Source: Centroberyx gerrardi
Lineage: Eukaryota > Chordata > Actinopteri > Beryciformes > Berycidae
DNA: 64,000 bases
Reading direction: 5' to 3'
Assembly (NCBI RefSeq): GCF_048128805.1
Contig: NC_136010.1
Location: 17,557,480 to 17,621,479 of the forward strand
Below the pieces are notes generated by a model, which saw only the letters and a program-made list of their open reading frames with translations, had not been told where the DNA came from and did no database searches. This document shows, in pieces, positions 26,301 to 39,800 of this stretch (positions are counted from its first letter, which is position 1; every line of letters starts with the position of its first letter). Position numbers and translations under genes: made by a program.

Positions 26301-29300
26301 CGACTCTAGCCGTAAAGGTTAAAGATGATATCAAATATTGCTTGGAGTTGAAGGGATGATTTCATGGTCAATAATGAAGCTGGCTTTATGTGAAGTAGTT
26401 TCTCTGTGGTGCTCTCCCTGATATGCCAACTTTTTTTCCAAGAAAACTCATAAAGTTGTGACATTTACACTTTGGAGGTACAACTGCTCCCATCAGGGCA
26501 TAAATGTTGCAGAAAGTCAAAAACAACATTCAGCGAGTTTTTACTTTCAGTCTTTTCTCTCTACCTGCACGTAAAATCTCGATCCTCTGTGTATATAACC
26601 TTATCACTGTATATACAAACAATATCCAAACTCAAATGTGTCCCACACATGCACACACACGCAAACAAGGGTGGCTAACACACCTTCTACTCCCAGGGCT
26701 GTAATTGGCCAGAGAAACACACACGCCCCTGCCGTCAGTCCACAGCTCAAGCCCCTCCCCCTCTGCTGAACCTGGCCCACATATGATAAGAGGCCGATCT
26801 TGTCAGTCAGCTGGCGAGGACAGGTAGCCAGCGAGAGGGAAAACTCAGCAGAGGAGGCATACACAGCCATATATGGGTACCATCCACCCCCACATGTGTT
26901 ACAATAAGGCCAAAGCTGAAGGATAAACCTGGCTGCTGGTCAATCAGGTGGTGTTGACCATAGTCCAGCCACTAAGGCCAGTAAGCGAACAGTCAATAGC
27001 TTATTGATTACTTATGCCAATGTGACAGCTGCTGCTGACATTATAGCTCAGGTGTTTATTCTTCTAGGTCATTTTGCATTGATACGATTCCTTACAGCAT
27101 TTAAAGTCACAGGCTATGTGATACACGATATTACTATCTGTTCCAGGGAGGCCACCCTTCATTTTTTCCTGCTGGACACCCTTATTAAGGAGAGCCAGAT
27201 GCGTAGGAGGCTTTGTATGTGTGTATGTGTCCTATATTAAAAATCTCAGCACACATAAACCCACAGCCTTTGATGATTCAGAACGTGCACCGTCATATTA
27301 ATCTGTTCACTTCTGAAAAGCCTTTAGATTTTTACCTTTATTAAAGAACTGATGACTATAGCTCCGGCGTTCACCATTGGGTTGTGTGGTTTATCTGCAT
27401 AAGGAATGAGAGCATGTTATCACACGCTTGCACCTAACCAGCAGGGCAATAAACTACTGAGATTACAGTGGCTTTTAAACAAAAGGACCTAAAATAACAG
27501 CTAATAAAATGGAAACACTTGCCAGTTTGTTCCAGAGGTGAATATGTAATAACAAATGGCTATAAAGGTGAGGTGACTATACAGTATAATAGTAAACAGT
27601 GTTGCTCACAGTCCATGTTGCAATTACCGATCAAAGAGCTGATGCTGCCAACATTTCTCAGTGACCTTCAGGTGGAGAGGGTGGCTTATTTTTTTTTATT
27701 TTTGCTTTACACAATCATTAACCAAAGCCAGGATTAATCATATCTAGCATTATTGATTACAGCTTGTTTTTGTGTAATAAAGTAATTCCCCTCAGTACTT
27801 TAGTCATCCTTAACCCACCAAAACAAGTGCTTCTGTATGAATGCAGATATAAAGAGGGCATGTGTGAAGTGAAAGTCCATACTACACCCCTCTCTTACCC
27901 TCCTCATCAAGAGACAGCTTGTTGAACTTGAGTCCGCTTGGTTCTTTGCCAACAAAGTGGTGCACACGCTCAGTGCCGAGCTCGTGCACAGCGATGGCGT
28001 ACTCCAGCGGCTTCACACATGACTGCAGACAGAAAGGGACCTTGGTGTCGCCCACAGAGTGTCTGCACAAGGACGTCATGAAAAAGCAAGGAAAAAATGA
28101 GAGTGTTGGGGAGACGGTAAGTGGTTAAAGATTTCTGAATGGAAACAAACTGATGGAGTAACGTCATGATGTTACCTCTGTCCGTCGACTGTGCAGAGAG
28201 ATGTTCCCCAAAGATCAGGACTGAACTTAGCCAGCTGAGGAATGTAATCAGCTACCTGCACACAGACAGATTCACAGAACAATATGAATGTACTGTAATG
28301 AATGAGCAGACACTGATTCTCTGTGTGTGTGTGTGTGTGTGTGTATTCCCTCCCTTACTCACTTGTCCTCTCTCCTGCTGCTGTGCATTGTCGTACATCT
28401 CATTGACGTGCTGGGTAAACTCTTCAAAGTCTGGGATGATGAACTTTTTTCTGAAGGCCTGAGTCAGCAGGATGATGTTGTTGCCCACACACCTATAAGA
28501 CAACAAGTGATGGAACTGACATTATGAAGATAGAAGATGCTGCAATGGGTCTAGATGTGGATTTATAATTTCTAATACAATTAAAACATTATTAATAACA
28601 GAAACAGAACAAAAGGCAAAAGCACATATTAGCTCACTGGCAAAATTGAATGGCAAAGAAGGAACTCATAAAAAATATAGTAATATAAATAATGTAGTAA
28701 TATAAATAAACAAGAGGCACTTGAGTTGCCTAATGTCCCACTGTAAGATAATCTAAAACTTAAGTTAAACTTTGGGGGTCAGCTAAGATAACTAGATAAC
28801 TGACTAGATTGCATTTTTTCATTAGTAGCAAGAGCGCTAGGCTTCATTATATTAGCTTCCTCCTCTCTTACCCTTTGCCTTTTTTCACTGGGTTTCACCC
28901 TAAATAAACCTGAAAAACTGTGATTCTTTGGCTCCACCCACTGAGGTTTAACTCAACCAGTGAGATGATTTCTGCCTCCAGAGCAACTCTTACCCTGAGA
29001 AAAGTGTATATAACTAAAACTACTATCAGTTTCCATTGAAGTGAATCTTAAATACTTGAATCTTTAATGGTCTTTTATCGTTGTATTGGAAACATACCAA
29101 TACAGTAACAGGCGATGTGATAACCTGAAGTGGTTATCCTATGATCCAATCAGATTGGGCTCACAGTGACCTACTTCCAGCCAATGAATACCCAGCTAAT
29201 AGGAATTGGTAAACAAACACGCCCACCTATATTATCAGATTATATTGTTTATTGTAGATCTTAACTGGTAAGTACTGTATGATCCCAAAGAAAGGAATGT

Positions 29301-32300
29301 GCATTCTGTCACAGCGGGGATAAACTGAAATATCCGGGCCGCAGTCCTCACTAATCCAAAGCGATGCTAGCGTGAGGTTTTGGGACACCAGGGAAGAGAG
29401 TGGAGAGAGATTGCATTATTCATACAGGACATTTTATCAAAAAATAGGAGATAGCTCTCTCTATTTCTAGTAACCTATTTATAGTGAGCTCTTGAGTGTT
29501 CTTCGGGAATGGATAACAATGTCACCTCTCAAATTTCAGAAAACAAGCAAGCTAAGGTGCATGTGATTAATTAAGTTGTCAGAAGTCAGCCAGACCGTGT
29601 AACCCACTACTGCTACAAGCCAGAGGATGAATCAGAACTGCAGTCAGTAAACCACCCTTGCCAATTAGGAAACGATACTGTTTGGACAACAGTCTGGACA
29701 GTCCAGAGCTTGCTGATATGTTGAGTCCTCTAATATAATTGACACTGTCTGGAGTTCAACCAGAATGATGCCCTTTTACTGACCGCCCTGGAGACCCCTC
29801 AGTCTTTCTCCACCCGCTACTCGCTTCAGTGTGTGTGCACACGTGAATTCGGTCTGTAGCAGCTGTCGGCCATAAAACGCCTGTCTCTGTCAGTCTCTCA
29901 GACTCAAATAGCCCTGACTACACAGATCACCTCCTTTATACAGCCCCAGTCAAGTATGAAAGACCCTTAACCTTACCTAACCTTTAGGAACTTTTTCAGA
30001 TTGATTTGCAGTTTTCAAAAACTGCTTTGGATATGCAACTTTCAAGTAGGAGGAACTCTATTCTAAAAACATTAGAATTCACACCAGATTGGCACATTGT
30101 GGATTTACATCAGTGGCAAAAAACTCAATGTTTATTTAAGCAAATGCAGTGCGTGTACAGTGTGCCTTTGACATGCAGGTAATGGCTGATACTCTCATGT
30201 GAAGAATTGTATGCATTAATAAGCAAAGCTTTTCTCACCTTCTGAAGAGCATCTGGTCCATCATGACTGGCCCAGCGGAGTCACGTGTGGATTGACGCAT
30301 CTGACGGACACAATCACGCAGCCGAGGGTCAGATGTCAACAAACCTGTTTTTTTCAAAGCCTGGAGAGGGTGGAAAGGAGGTTGTTTTTGAAAATATGGA
30401 TAGGCAAGGGGAGAGGGAGAGAAGAGGGAGATGGAAAATGGGAAGATAGAGAGAGATGTGGTCATAAATTACATTGTTATGAATGACTTTATCAAACAGT
30501 ATTGCCTGCGGGTCAAAGGCACAGGAAAGTACACGTAATGTCAATTATCAGGATATCAAAAAATGTGTTGATGAGCTATGTAGTTACTGGACGTCAAAGG
30601 CTCAGGGGCCCACACATGCGACCCTGGAGGAAATACAGGCGCAGGCCGGATCACTGGAATCCCTCCTGTGAGCCAACTGCAGGCCATGCTGACAGCCACA
30701 GTATGAAACATGCATGTCTATTTTAGGCGACATCATGTGCATGAGCCTCCAGACCAGAGAGGCTCCTGGTTATTTTCAAACTCATCTGTCTGATAACTGA
30801 TTCAACTGGCACTCAGTACCAGCACGTTGCTGGAAGCTTGATATTAGTGTTATTGTATGTCAGTGGGACACATTGGTCAGTGACTCTTGGCCTCGGGGCA
30901 GTAAATGCTGAGTTGTGGGGCAGCATTTACACTGTTACAATGTTTTGTATAGAGTGTTTTCCTTCATTAGAGAGTAGTTTCTCTGTTTAAGTAGGCTATG
31001 TGAATACTCTCACCTTCACAAGTGGAATAACAACACAGAACTGACACTTACAAATAGGCCTCGCTAATGAGAACTGCATGTAGTGTAGTACAATGTTTCA
31101 GCCTGCGTGATACCTGCCTCGATATGTTAATATCTTTTTAATGTAATGCCTAAGTACCCTGAAGGCCTGAATCAGCCTTTATCTCAAAAAGGCTCATCAA
31201 TAAATCTAATGTAAACTGCATTATTAAATACACAGTCATGCCGCGCAAATTATTAATCACATGTAGCATGTCAAGGCGATGTGCTACACTAATACATAAA
31301 GATAAAACATCCAGTTAAAAAAGAATCTTGTGAATCCAGTGGGCTCAAATTATTATGGCTAAGCTAAATCCACGTCTGGGAAACTGACCCATCTGCCATA
31401 AAATTTACATGCGAGCACGTCCCTTCCTCTGAGTGAATCATCCTTGTAATATAATCACAGACGTTTCTCCTTGCTACTGACTAATACTTTCATGGTCTCT
31501 GTCCTATCCCAGTCTCCTCTACAAACACGTCCAGTCATCCGTGGTGCAACAACAAGCCACCTGTGTTGACACACTCCTGTTCTCCTAGATGTGCGCTCCT
31601 ATCAAAATGACTGAGTTGCCATAGATGCCAGGGTCACAAGCTGTCCCTTCCTGGCTTTTGGATGGGACTCTCTAAAACGACATGCCACGTGAAGCTGAAC
31701 AAGTAATGAGGGTGTGACGGGCTGCAAGTTTAAAGCAATGGCTTGTTAAATATCACAGCACACACACACACACACACCACCCAGTCTTTTAATAGATATT
31801 TGCTCCGTTCATCTGAGTATGCATACGAAGGGCCCCTGGCAAGTCTTCGAACACATGAATTATGGTTCACGGAGGGGACATAAAGTCCTTTACACCTCTT
31901 AAATACTGGGTGTGTGTGCATGGGCCCGTGCAAAGGGAGATGGTCTAAGCTTTTCTACAGTATATGCTACCTCAGTTGCTCATCAAACCTTTAGGTTCTG
32001 TTGCACTGTATACTTACAGAGATAAAACAATTGCAAATAAGAAACAGTTCATAAAACTCCATCTGAGGAAGTTCGCGTCCTGTCTGCTTGTAGAGTCTCA
32101 CAATTGTCAGATATTAATTAAAGCTCAATCCAGCAATTATGATTTGCTGAAGAATGAATGTTGTTGTCTGGTTACATCAGTGTCACACCTGCTATATTTA
32201 GTCCTATTACATAAGGAATTCCCTAAACACCTTTAAAACCTGACCCTGTGTTCAGCTGGAGACACTTTGCAGTGGATTCCTGTTGCAGCTCCTCTTTCAC

Positions 32301-32725
32301 TTCAGTCAAAGGTCCTTTTAGGAAATAGAATGTGTTGTAGGAGAGAATGTGTTTGTGTGTGTGTGTCTCAGCATGCCATGGAAAGTCAAAACAGTCCTTG
32401 GTGTGACAGAGGAAGGATGAATGTGTTGTTGACTCACAGAGATGAACTGGGAGAGTGGGATCATCTCTTTGCCCTCAGTGATGGTGTAGAAAAGTAGGTC
32501 CTCCAGTCCACACATCAGCCTGTTTCTGACAAAACAAACAACAGAGCGTTATGCCGTGCTATGATTTTCAAAAACCCGCACTGGCTCAATGTAAATATCG
32601 AAACAAAAACATGAATGGTGTTTAACCTGTTATGTCAACAATTTAGCCGGTAGTGAAAACACTGGCAACCACCCGGGGTAATTAATGACCTAGTTCTTCA
32701 CATGAACTGAGTGTGTGTGTGTGTG

Positions 32726-32775
<50 letters not shown>

Positions 32776-33548
32776 CTAATACTGACCTAATACACCTATG
32801 TAAATACCATCCAGTTTTGAATGGTTATAAAGTTCTTGGGAGTCCTCACTACTTGGATCTGTATCTCTAAATCTACAGACCTGTATTCTGAAAGACAATT
32901 CATCTTGTAGTTTTTAATATATGTAAATAAAACACATTTATTCTTTGTACAGAATGACCTTTTTGTGTTTATTTTTGTTTTGCATAGGGCTACATGGCCT
33001 GAACAAAGCTGACTTAAGAACTCTCTTAATATAGTAAACTTTAACAGGATAGAAATATCACAGCACAAGTTCTTAAAGGAATATTATAGGAATATTATAG
33101 TGATACCACAGGAGAAAAAAGAAAAAAAACACACACACACACACAATAAAAACACCATGAATTACAATAAGGTCACCATAAACTCACTGAGTACAACAGA
33201 CACACTTAAAGGGAATGTTTTAGGAATATTATGGTGGGTTTTCCTTCGGAATAGTATGTAGGAATACTGTAGGAAGATTATGATGTATATTAGGAATATT
33301 ACAGTGATTTTATGGTTACAGCCTGCTGTAACCTACTTGCTGTGTCCTTGGTCCACGTCAGGGTCCGTGTGGTGATGGAAGGATCTGAGGATGTGCGGTG
33401 ATGCTGCGCCCCAGTAGGTGAGCTGAACAGGTTGCTGCGTCCTGGACAAAACAATGTTGTCAGCTCCAACTCTGGCGGAGATCCCTGCATTTTTAAGTAG
33501 CTGGAGAATTCCCGGGTTAGCTGTCCGCAGACTTTTCAGACAATGCAT
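23334..33548 (-). CDS. gls2: Mitochondrial glutaminase, GLS2 (liver) type
   Basis: Hydrolyses glutamine to glutamate and ammonia in the mitochondrial matrix. Eighteen coding exons, 5' to 3': 33548-33337, 32519-32438, 30360-30239, 28492-28363, 28255-28176, 28062-27899, 27394-27336, 26000-25968, 25870-25812, 25724-25658, 25521-25471, 25358-25182, 25054-24923, 24786-24694, 24310-24249, 23957-23881, 23694-23631, 23499-23334. All phases agree: 1830 nt, 609 residues (human GLS2 602). The serine-lysine dyad is Ser223/Lys226 in [11 protein letters not shown]. Tyr186, Asn272, Glu318, Asn325, Tyr351, Tyr403 and Val421 fall at the same spacing as the catalytic pocket residues of human GLS. Ankyrin repeats occupy about 510-590 ([15 protein letters not shown], then [11 protein letters not shown]). 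The start ([12 protein letters not shown]) was chosen because GLS2 begins similarly (MxxMKAL); the frame is open further upstream to an ATG at 33,776. GLS2 rather than GLS because the long low-complexity GLS N-terminus is absent. The intron after exon 15 has a GC donor. Confidence 0.95.
24248..24249 (-). other. gls2: GC-AG splice donor of gls2 exon 15
   Basis: Exon 15 ends AG at 24,249 and the intron begins GCAAGT (24,248-24,243), the usual context of a GC donor. Exon 16 starts G at 23,957, so the junction codon is AGG (Arg) within SLRRFALSA, which is conserved in human GLS2. Using the GTAAAG three bases downstream would need a different acceptor and would lose the conserved FALSA segment. 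Confidence 0.85.
28322..28344. repeat. GT microsatellite in a gls2 intron
   Basis: A GT run of about 11 units between gls2 exons 4 and 5, about 20 bases beyond the exon 4 donor in the transcribed direction, where it reads CA. CA-rich elements just inside an intron can affect donor use. Confidence 0.8.
28493..30238 (-). other. gls2 intron 3
   Basis: About 1.75 kb between exons 3 and 4, AT-rich. I see no coding exon and no recognisable mobile element. Confidence 0.7.
30361..32437 (-). other. gls2 intron 2
   Basis: About 2.1 kb between exons 2 and 3, the largest gls2 intron. It carries a short CA run near 31,760 and a GT run near 32,350. No coding sequence is recognised. Confidence 0.7.
32710..32770. 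repeat. GT and GA microsatellites in gls2 intron 1
   Basis: A short GT run (about 32,710-32,724) is followed by a GA run of about 21 units (about 32,728-32,770). Confidence 0.85.
33070..33310 (+). repeat. Repeat copy A, left of gls2 exon 1
   Basis: AT-rich sequence with several 'aggaatatta' motifs, 'gataccacaggagaaaa' and 'aactcactgagtacaacag'. The same landmarks occur in reverse complement and in the same order in copy B at about 33,845-34,060. A CA run at about 33,129-33,144 interrupts copy A. The family is not recognised and no coding capacity is seen. Confidence 0.6.
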
Positions 33549-33844
33549 TGTGATAAGTTGGGCTGTAACTTTTAATAATTCAAGAAAAAAGTCTAGTACA
33601 GTAGCTAATCTAGAGAAATATTTGTGACCAGTGCCCCTTGTGCTCCTCTGAGGTTTAATACCAGCTGTCCTGCAGCCAAGTGAGGGCTGTTGCTTGGGGG
33701 TGGGGCTCAGTGGCTGTGACACACACATGTTAGTGAGTAGACAGACTGATGGGGTCAATGACCAATAGAAACTCAATCCAAACTGGGAATCATATGACTT
33801 ACCACATAAACATTTTGTTACAAGGGCTGGTGAAGTTATTAATG

Positions 33845-34060
33845 AAAAATCACTATAATATTCCTATAATATCCCCATAGGCATTTACAGTGTGCATGTT
33901 GTACTCAGTGAGTGTATAGTGATCTTATTTAGCCTTATGATATTTTTTTTTATCTCCTATGGTATCGAAATAATAGTCCCAGGACATTCTTATAGGACTT
34001 ATAGTTGTACTGTAATATTTGTATTTTATCCTAAAATGTATTGCAGGATTACTGTAGTTT
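33845..34060 (-). repeat. Repeat copy B, right of gls2 exon 1
   Basis: Reverse-complement relative of copy A: 'cactataatattcctataat' starts near 33,850, then 'gttgtactcagtgagt' near 33,900 and 'tctcctatggtatc' near 33,955, in the order expected from copy A read backwards. The copies have diverged by substitutions and small gaps. Confidence 0.6.
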
Positions 34061-36726
34061 CTTCTTCATAAGGGCAATTGACCTATTTTCTGACTGTTAT
34101 GGGGTCAGGCAGATGCATAGGAAAGTTTTTGAAATCTCCTGGTGCCCTGTCATGTTTGTTGGCTGGGGGAGGACCGACGGACAGAAGGACAGATAAAATC
34201 TGATCGCTCTGGACAGTCTCAACATAGTGTTAGACTGCTCTACTTTTACAGATGCCTAATGTGCACAATGATCACGATCTATGAGCACAATATTATTCGA
34301 ACCTCCATCTGGGCCCACATTTGGCCTTACACTGAGTTTAAATTGAGCTGGGAGGTTTGGAAGAGCTCATATAACCAGTGAACAAACCTCATACTTTAAT
34401 ACTATGCAGCATTCAGCAAAAAACTGGGCTTGGACCCAAATGCAACTGTGCAACAGCAGGGTTATCTAACAGTTACCACAGGAATTATACTGTCCCATTT
34501 TTCACCAATAGCTTTTGGCAAGATCAGGGTTCAATTTAATGATCTTTTGCATCCCAAGTATCTGTACTCCCACCTCACCAGTACATTAAATTCACTTGGT
34601 GAGAGAGTTGGCTGACCTTAGCATGAGTCATCATAATATCCATAATTTAGATTATCAAATGACTGTGGTTTCTGTTGGGTTTAACCTGTTATTAGTTTAG
34701 TTGAATCAGTTATTACTTATTTATTCTAAACATGTTTGTTGTTGGCCAGAAATCTGGCAGCAAAGGTAGGTGAGAAGTCAGCATGTGATTTCCAGCTTAT
34801 CACTGCTACTGCTGTTGTATAGCGACACCCCATGGCAGGTTTACCACACAAGCGTTGGAGCCTTTCTATCCTCTTTGCCTGTAGGTGGCATACTCACTCC
34901 AGAACCTGCTGCTCCGCTCTGAGAGTTGCTGTCTGCCTTCTCTGACTGTGCTGTTTTGTCGAGAGGACACATGTTGCTGAGATCCTTGCTCTCTAGAGGC
35001 CCAGGCTGCCTGCCATGGGGGTTCAGGACCCACCCGTATACATGACTCTGTGACTTCTTGAGTTTGTGGCCTGGATTCTTCTCTTGCATTACAGTTGCTG
35101 TTTGAGACGCTCTGTGTTGACCACCTTATCACTCTTCACCTCTCAGTAATCCAGCCATAGTATAGTTTGGGTGCAAAATGATCTGACATTTTACAAACCA
35201 CAGAGAAACCACCAAAATAAATTCTGACTGTCTGTCTGTCTATCTTCCTGTCTTTCTGTACCTCTGCCCATCCAAACAGTGTGTGTATGTCTGTAGTTCT
35301 AGACATCATTCTATTATTGGTTGTTAAATTGCTGTCTTTTCTGCTAGTATGTCCATGGAGGTTTGTATCAAGGCAATTTAAAGTCTTTCAGGAGACAGAG
35401 TTTAGAGACAGACAGACAGTCAAGGATCCTGGTGCCCCTCCACGCCCATGTCCCGTTTCAGAACATCCCATTTCAGAACATACCAATACTAACCATTCAC
35501 GCTCTGTCAGTCTCATCCCTGTAGATTGTCTAATATTAACTTCCAAGCAGAGTCTAAGAGGCGGCATGATATTACCTCCATTACCAAACAAATGAGGCCT
35601 CATTAAGTTCTGGTGGTCCCCTCAGCGTTTCTAGGCATGTGACTTCTCCAAAGGGGTGCATGCTAACCCATGGCCTCTCTGCACTACCTCTGCCGGTTGT
35701 AGCTTCTCTGTTTTCAGGAGAAAATGTTTTCCATTCCTTGGCCAATGAATGCCAGCTTTGTCCCTTCAGCCTCCATCTTGTGTGAGAAAGCCCCCCTTGC
35801 TGCACTCGCTAAGCCTGCACAAACTTAACCTCTCCCCCCCTCTCCGTCTCACACAGGAAAAGAAACATACCGGGTTTGGTGCTTTGATTCAGGCTCAGTA
35901 ATCTGGGGGTCTGGATGAAGTCTTGGCTTAGAGATCACTTTGGACAGCCAGTTTTAGAGACTCGAGGAAGGAAAAGGTGTAGTAGCTGCTGAAATGTGAT
36001 AATAGTATTATGATAGATAGTATTATGGTTAATCAAATAAAGATTTTAGCCTGAGAGCATAAATGAATCCAAGAGATGAGCTTATTAACTGCATCATAAA
36101 ACCTAAGACATGGCCAAAGACTGATACAGATTTTCAAATAACTCTTTATTAAAGGTTCATTTAGTAGACACTAGTGTACGCTGGAGGGTGTGTGGCAATG
36201 TTAATAGAAACAAAGTAAGTTGCAATGTAATTCAAAGCAATGAAGCACATTTCTTCTCCTCATTATCAGCCTGTCCTTTGCCACATTTCTCCAATTACAC
36301 TGCCATTTTCTGAGGAGTGACGCCTGCTTGTTTTCCTGAATCACCCCAAGCCCTGTTGGGCCTGAAATGCATACTCTACTTGGACAGCCACACACCACAA
36401 AATTTTGGAGTGATTGTTTTATTACCACAGAGATAAAGTTCCTTAAAACACCTTAATTCAATGCTGTCCGGTTTCCAATTTCAGCCGAGCCCGAAGCCGA
36501 CTGCATGGTAATAATTTGATATTAAGTTGAAGCCATGAAATAAGAACTGTGTGTGGTGAAACGAAGCTCCTTATTAGAGACTGTTAAATGCTTGTAGAGA
36601 TTTAATGCATCATTTAATGCATCTCTCAAATTAAAGGATAAGGGCCATTACCCATGTGCCACCCATGGTGAATGGAATTCCATCTCTTTGCCAAATTGAC
36701 TCTCACCCGCATTCCTCCACATAGTG

Positions 36727-36758
<32 letters not shown>

Positions 36759-36820
36759 GCCTAGAGAGAGAGAGAGAGGGGGAGAGAGAGAGAGAGAGAG
36801 GGAGGGAGAGAGAGAGAGAG
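36727..36820. repeat. CA and GA microsatellites
   Basis: A CA run (about 36,727-36,750) and an impure GA run (about 36,766-36,820), separated by about 15 bases. Confidence 0.85.
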
Positions 36821-39800
36821 ACCAACATGGTGGTAGCCATGTAAAGGGCATAAAGCTTTTCTGAGGCAGACTATTCCACAGTTTTGCTGAGTCAAAGGAG
36901 AAGAAGCGTTCAGAAGTGTCACTTTAAAATGAAATACTATATACACAATATTGGAAAATTGTGGCGCCTACTCTAACAGAAAAGCATGGAAATAAAACTT
37001 GCTGTATAATAGTGGGACTACTGAAGTTTTTATCCATCCTATGACCTTTTACAGATACAATAGACACAGTTTTGGGAATGGAATCATCTATAGCCTACTG
37101 AATATCGGGCATTTCCCCAAACAGATAAATACCAAATCCAAAATGAAATGCATCAATTATTCTACATTAGATTACTGTGGTTTTTTTTGTTAGCAGCTAT
37201 ATGCTTAAAAACGTTTGGATGCAGGACTAGCCATGCAGATCCTGAGTGAAGTTGGTTGTCTTGACAGTGAGTGCTTGACTCTTGCTCATGACTATCAGTT
37301 CTGCCAGATATCCACTAGAGGGAGTTTTTTCAACAACGCACCTTTGCATTAGGAATGAAATCCAAGTACTTGAAGAAATATTCTCTAAAATTGTCCTCAT
37401 CATAATTTGGCCTAATTTCTTAAAATCAGCACAGTGCATCAGAGTAGCATTTTCTTTTCCTTTTTTCACACCACTGACCATCTTTTTTCAGCAATGCATA
37501 CTGATAAATGTTGTAGCCACTGGTGCCTCATCTGTATTCTAATGATACACTTTTGGTAATTATAACCTAAACTACTAGAATCTAATCAGTTTTTTTTTTG
37601 TTTAATGAGGGACAGAACACATAGAGACACGCTGTCAGCTGTCTGGGCCAGCCCGTCCCCTCCTCTTCCCCAGGTGGGCGCAGACAACTTCCCGTCACCC
37701 GCTTGTGTACCCAGAAGCCCGCAGGCAGCCACCCCTCCGCTGCGGTCACTGTGCCGAAACCTAGACACCCTCTAGACCCCTGGAGCCTCTGTGCACTCGT
37801 ACAGTCGTGAAAGATCACCCACCCCACCCCTCCCTCCTTCCGTCACCGCCATCTCTTCCCCTTCCCCTACCCTCTAACCTCCCCCCTCTCCCTCCTTCAT
37901 CCTCCTACCTTCCACACCCTTCCTCAGCACCCCCCCCCCCCCCCCATCCTCACCATGCAGCTATCCCACTGCCTTGCCATCTCACAGCATTCCGCGGGCC
38001 GTGCACACAGAGGCCTATTGTGTGTGCCGGGAGACGGGGAAGGCAGTATACAGTCGGAGCACCAGAGAAATAGGATGTGTAGACCGGACTGGACGCAGTA
38101 TTTCTGCTTTACATTGATGCAGTTGTATCGTTAATGTTGCAGTGGTGTTTGGAGACTTTACTGCAACGTTGTTTGAGAGAATCCAGAGAGCAGCAGCGAT
38201 AACTGGGCATCGATAAATGACAAACTCCACACACTACTACGATAACTGGCATGAGAGAAGTGATTGTGCTGCAGTTTCTCAGCTGTTTTATTGTTTGGAA
38301 ATTAGACATTTAGGTATCTTAGGATGCAGTTGGATAGTGGCAGTAATTTCTTTGGCCTCTCCACTTCCTTCTTCATTTCTGTCCCCCCCCGACCAATTCT
38401 GTTTCTTTTGGAAACTTGCCATGGTCAACTGATTTACAAGCTTTGTAGTTTTCAACATCTTCCTTCCTTGCATCTATTTATGACTTCAGGGTGCATGATT
38501 TGGAAGAAATAAGTCTATGAGTTACTCTTTATGGGGCTATAAAAAGATTGCGTAGCAGACCACCCTACTTTACTTTGCTGCACTGAAGTGTGCTGATACA
38601 TAAACCCATTAATGAGTTGGTTTTCAATGCTTGTTAATCTATTTTAACTTTATCGTCATAATTGAATCATCTTGCTGTTTGTCCAAGAGGGACTGATGTG
38701 CTCACAGTAACATTTGTAATTCGACAGAGTGTCTTGCAACAACCCAATACAGTCGATCTCCAAGTCAAAGCGCCTTGAGCCAAGACGGCGACTCCATCTT
38801 AATTCACGTTACCAAGCAACAGTGACTTGACCTGACACAGCAAAGTGCGGTGCAGAATGACACTGTGTACTCCTCTATTGTCCAAAGGCCACAGGTTATT
38901 GATTCAGCTGGGAAACTGGCCGTTTAAATTCCTGAAGGGTTTTTGTCACTGGACTCATCGGCGTCCATGGCTGTTCAGTTCGGTTCTAGTAGCGACAAAA
39001 AGTCTGTCAACCCTGCTCTTAAACCAAGAACTGTCTTCTTTGAGAGCCACTGTGCTGACCTGAGTCATGATAATCAGTCTTTACAGTCACCAAGGTTGAA
39101 GACAGCGAGAAACTTAATCCAGATAAAAAACACTGCACAAAGGAGGAGACACTTCTGAATTTTAGAGAACTGATTTGAGCTGATTTGGGATCAGCTCTGC
39201 CCTCCGTTCTCCACTCTTAAACATCGCTGTGATCTACCAAACCAGCTCTCAGACCTGATGTTTCAGAGTTGAGATGGAGGGTTCAAATCTTTCTTTCCTG
39301 TATGTGGAATGAGGGGGGCTCTCCAGAGGGTCATGACCCTGGAATGACTGTGCCTCTCCACATGACAAAGACCCCCTTTCAAGCTCACTCACCTGCTCCT
39401 ATCTGCCAGAGAGGAACATGATAAAGATCATACAGACGTTTCATCCCCCTTCTTACCTTTGGCCCAGCCTCACGATGGATATTCCTGACATATCTGTGCT
39501 ATTTTGTCTCAGTCAGGAATGTTGCTAGGAAGGTAAATAAATCCTGCTATAGTCCTACTAGTCAACTATGCTGCATGGGCATGGAATCCCTAATTGATTG
39601 ATGTTCAAAATTAATATTAAACTCAAGGGGAAACTTAATTCTAAATAATGCTCTGGCTCCTTTGCGGCTGTCACAAGCAGTGGCTGTAGGATTCGGCTCC
39701 TAACCGGTTCTCACAGCCTCTTGTCAACTGGTCTTTGTCCAAACAGACCGACCTCCTCTGAAAAAGTTGGACTGTAATGTGAACATGACATAACTGCACT

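Noticed and set aside
33549..33776. Upstream in-frame extension of gls2 exon 1 to an ATG at 33,776
   Set aside because: Resembles no glutaminase N-terminus; the ATG at 33,548 aligns with the human GLS2 start. It could still be 5' UTR.
37582..38073. C-rich region with Pro/Ser/His-rich frames upstream of col2a1
   Set aside because: Low-complexity C/T-rich sequence explains the composition; no conserved motif seen.
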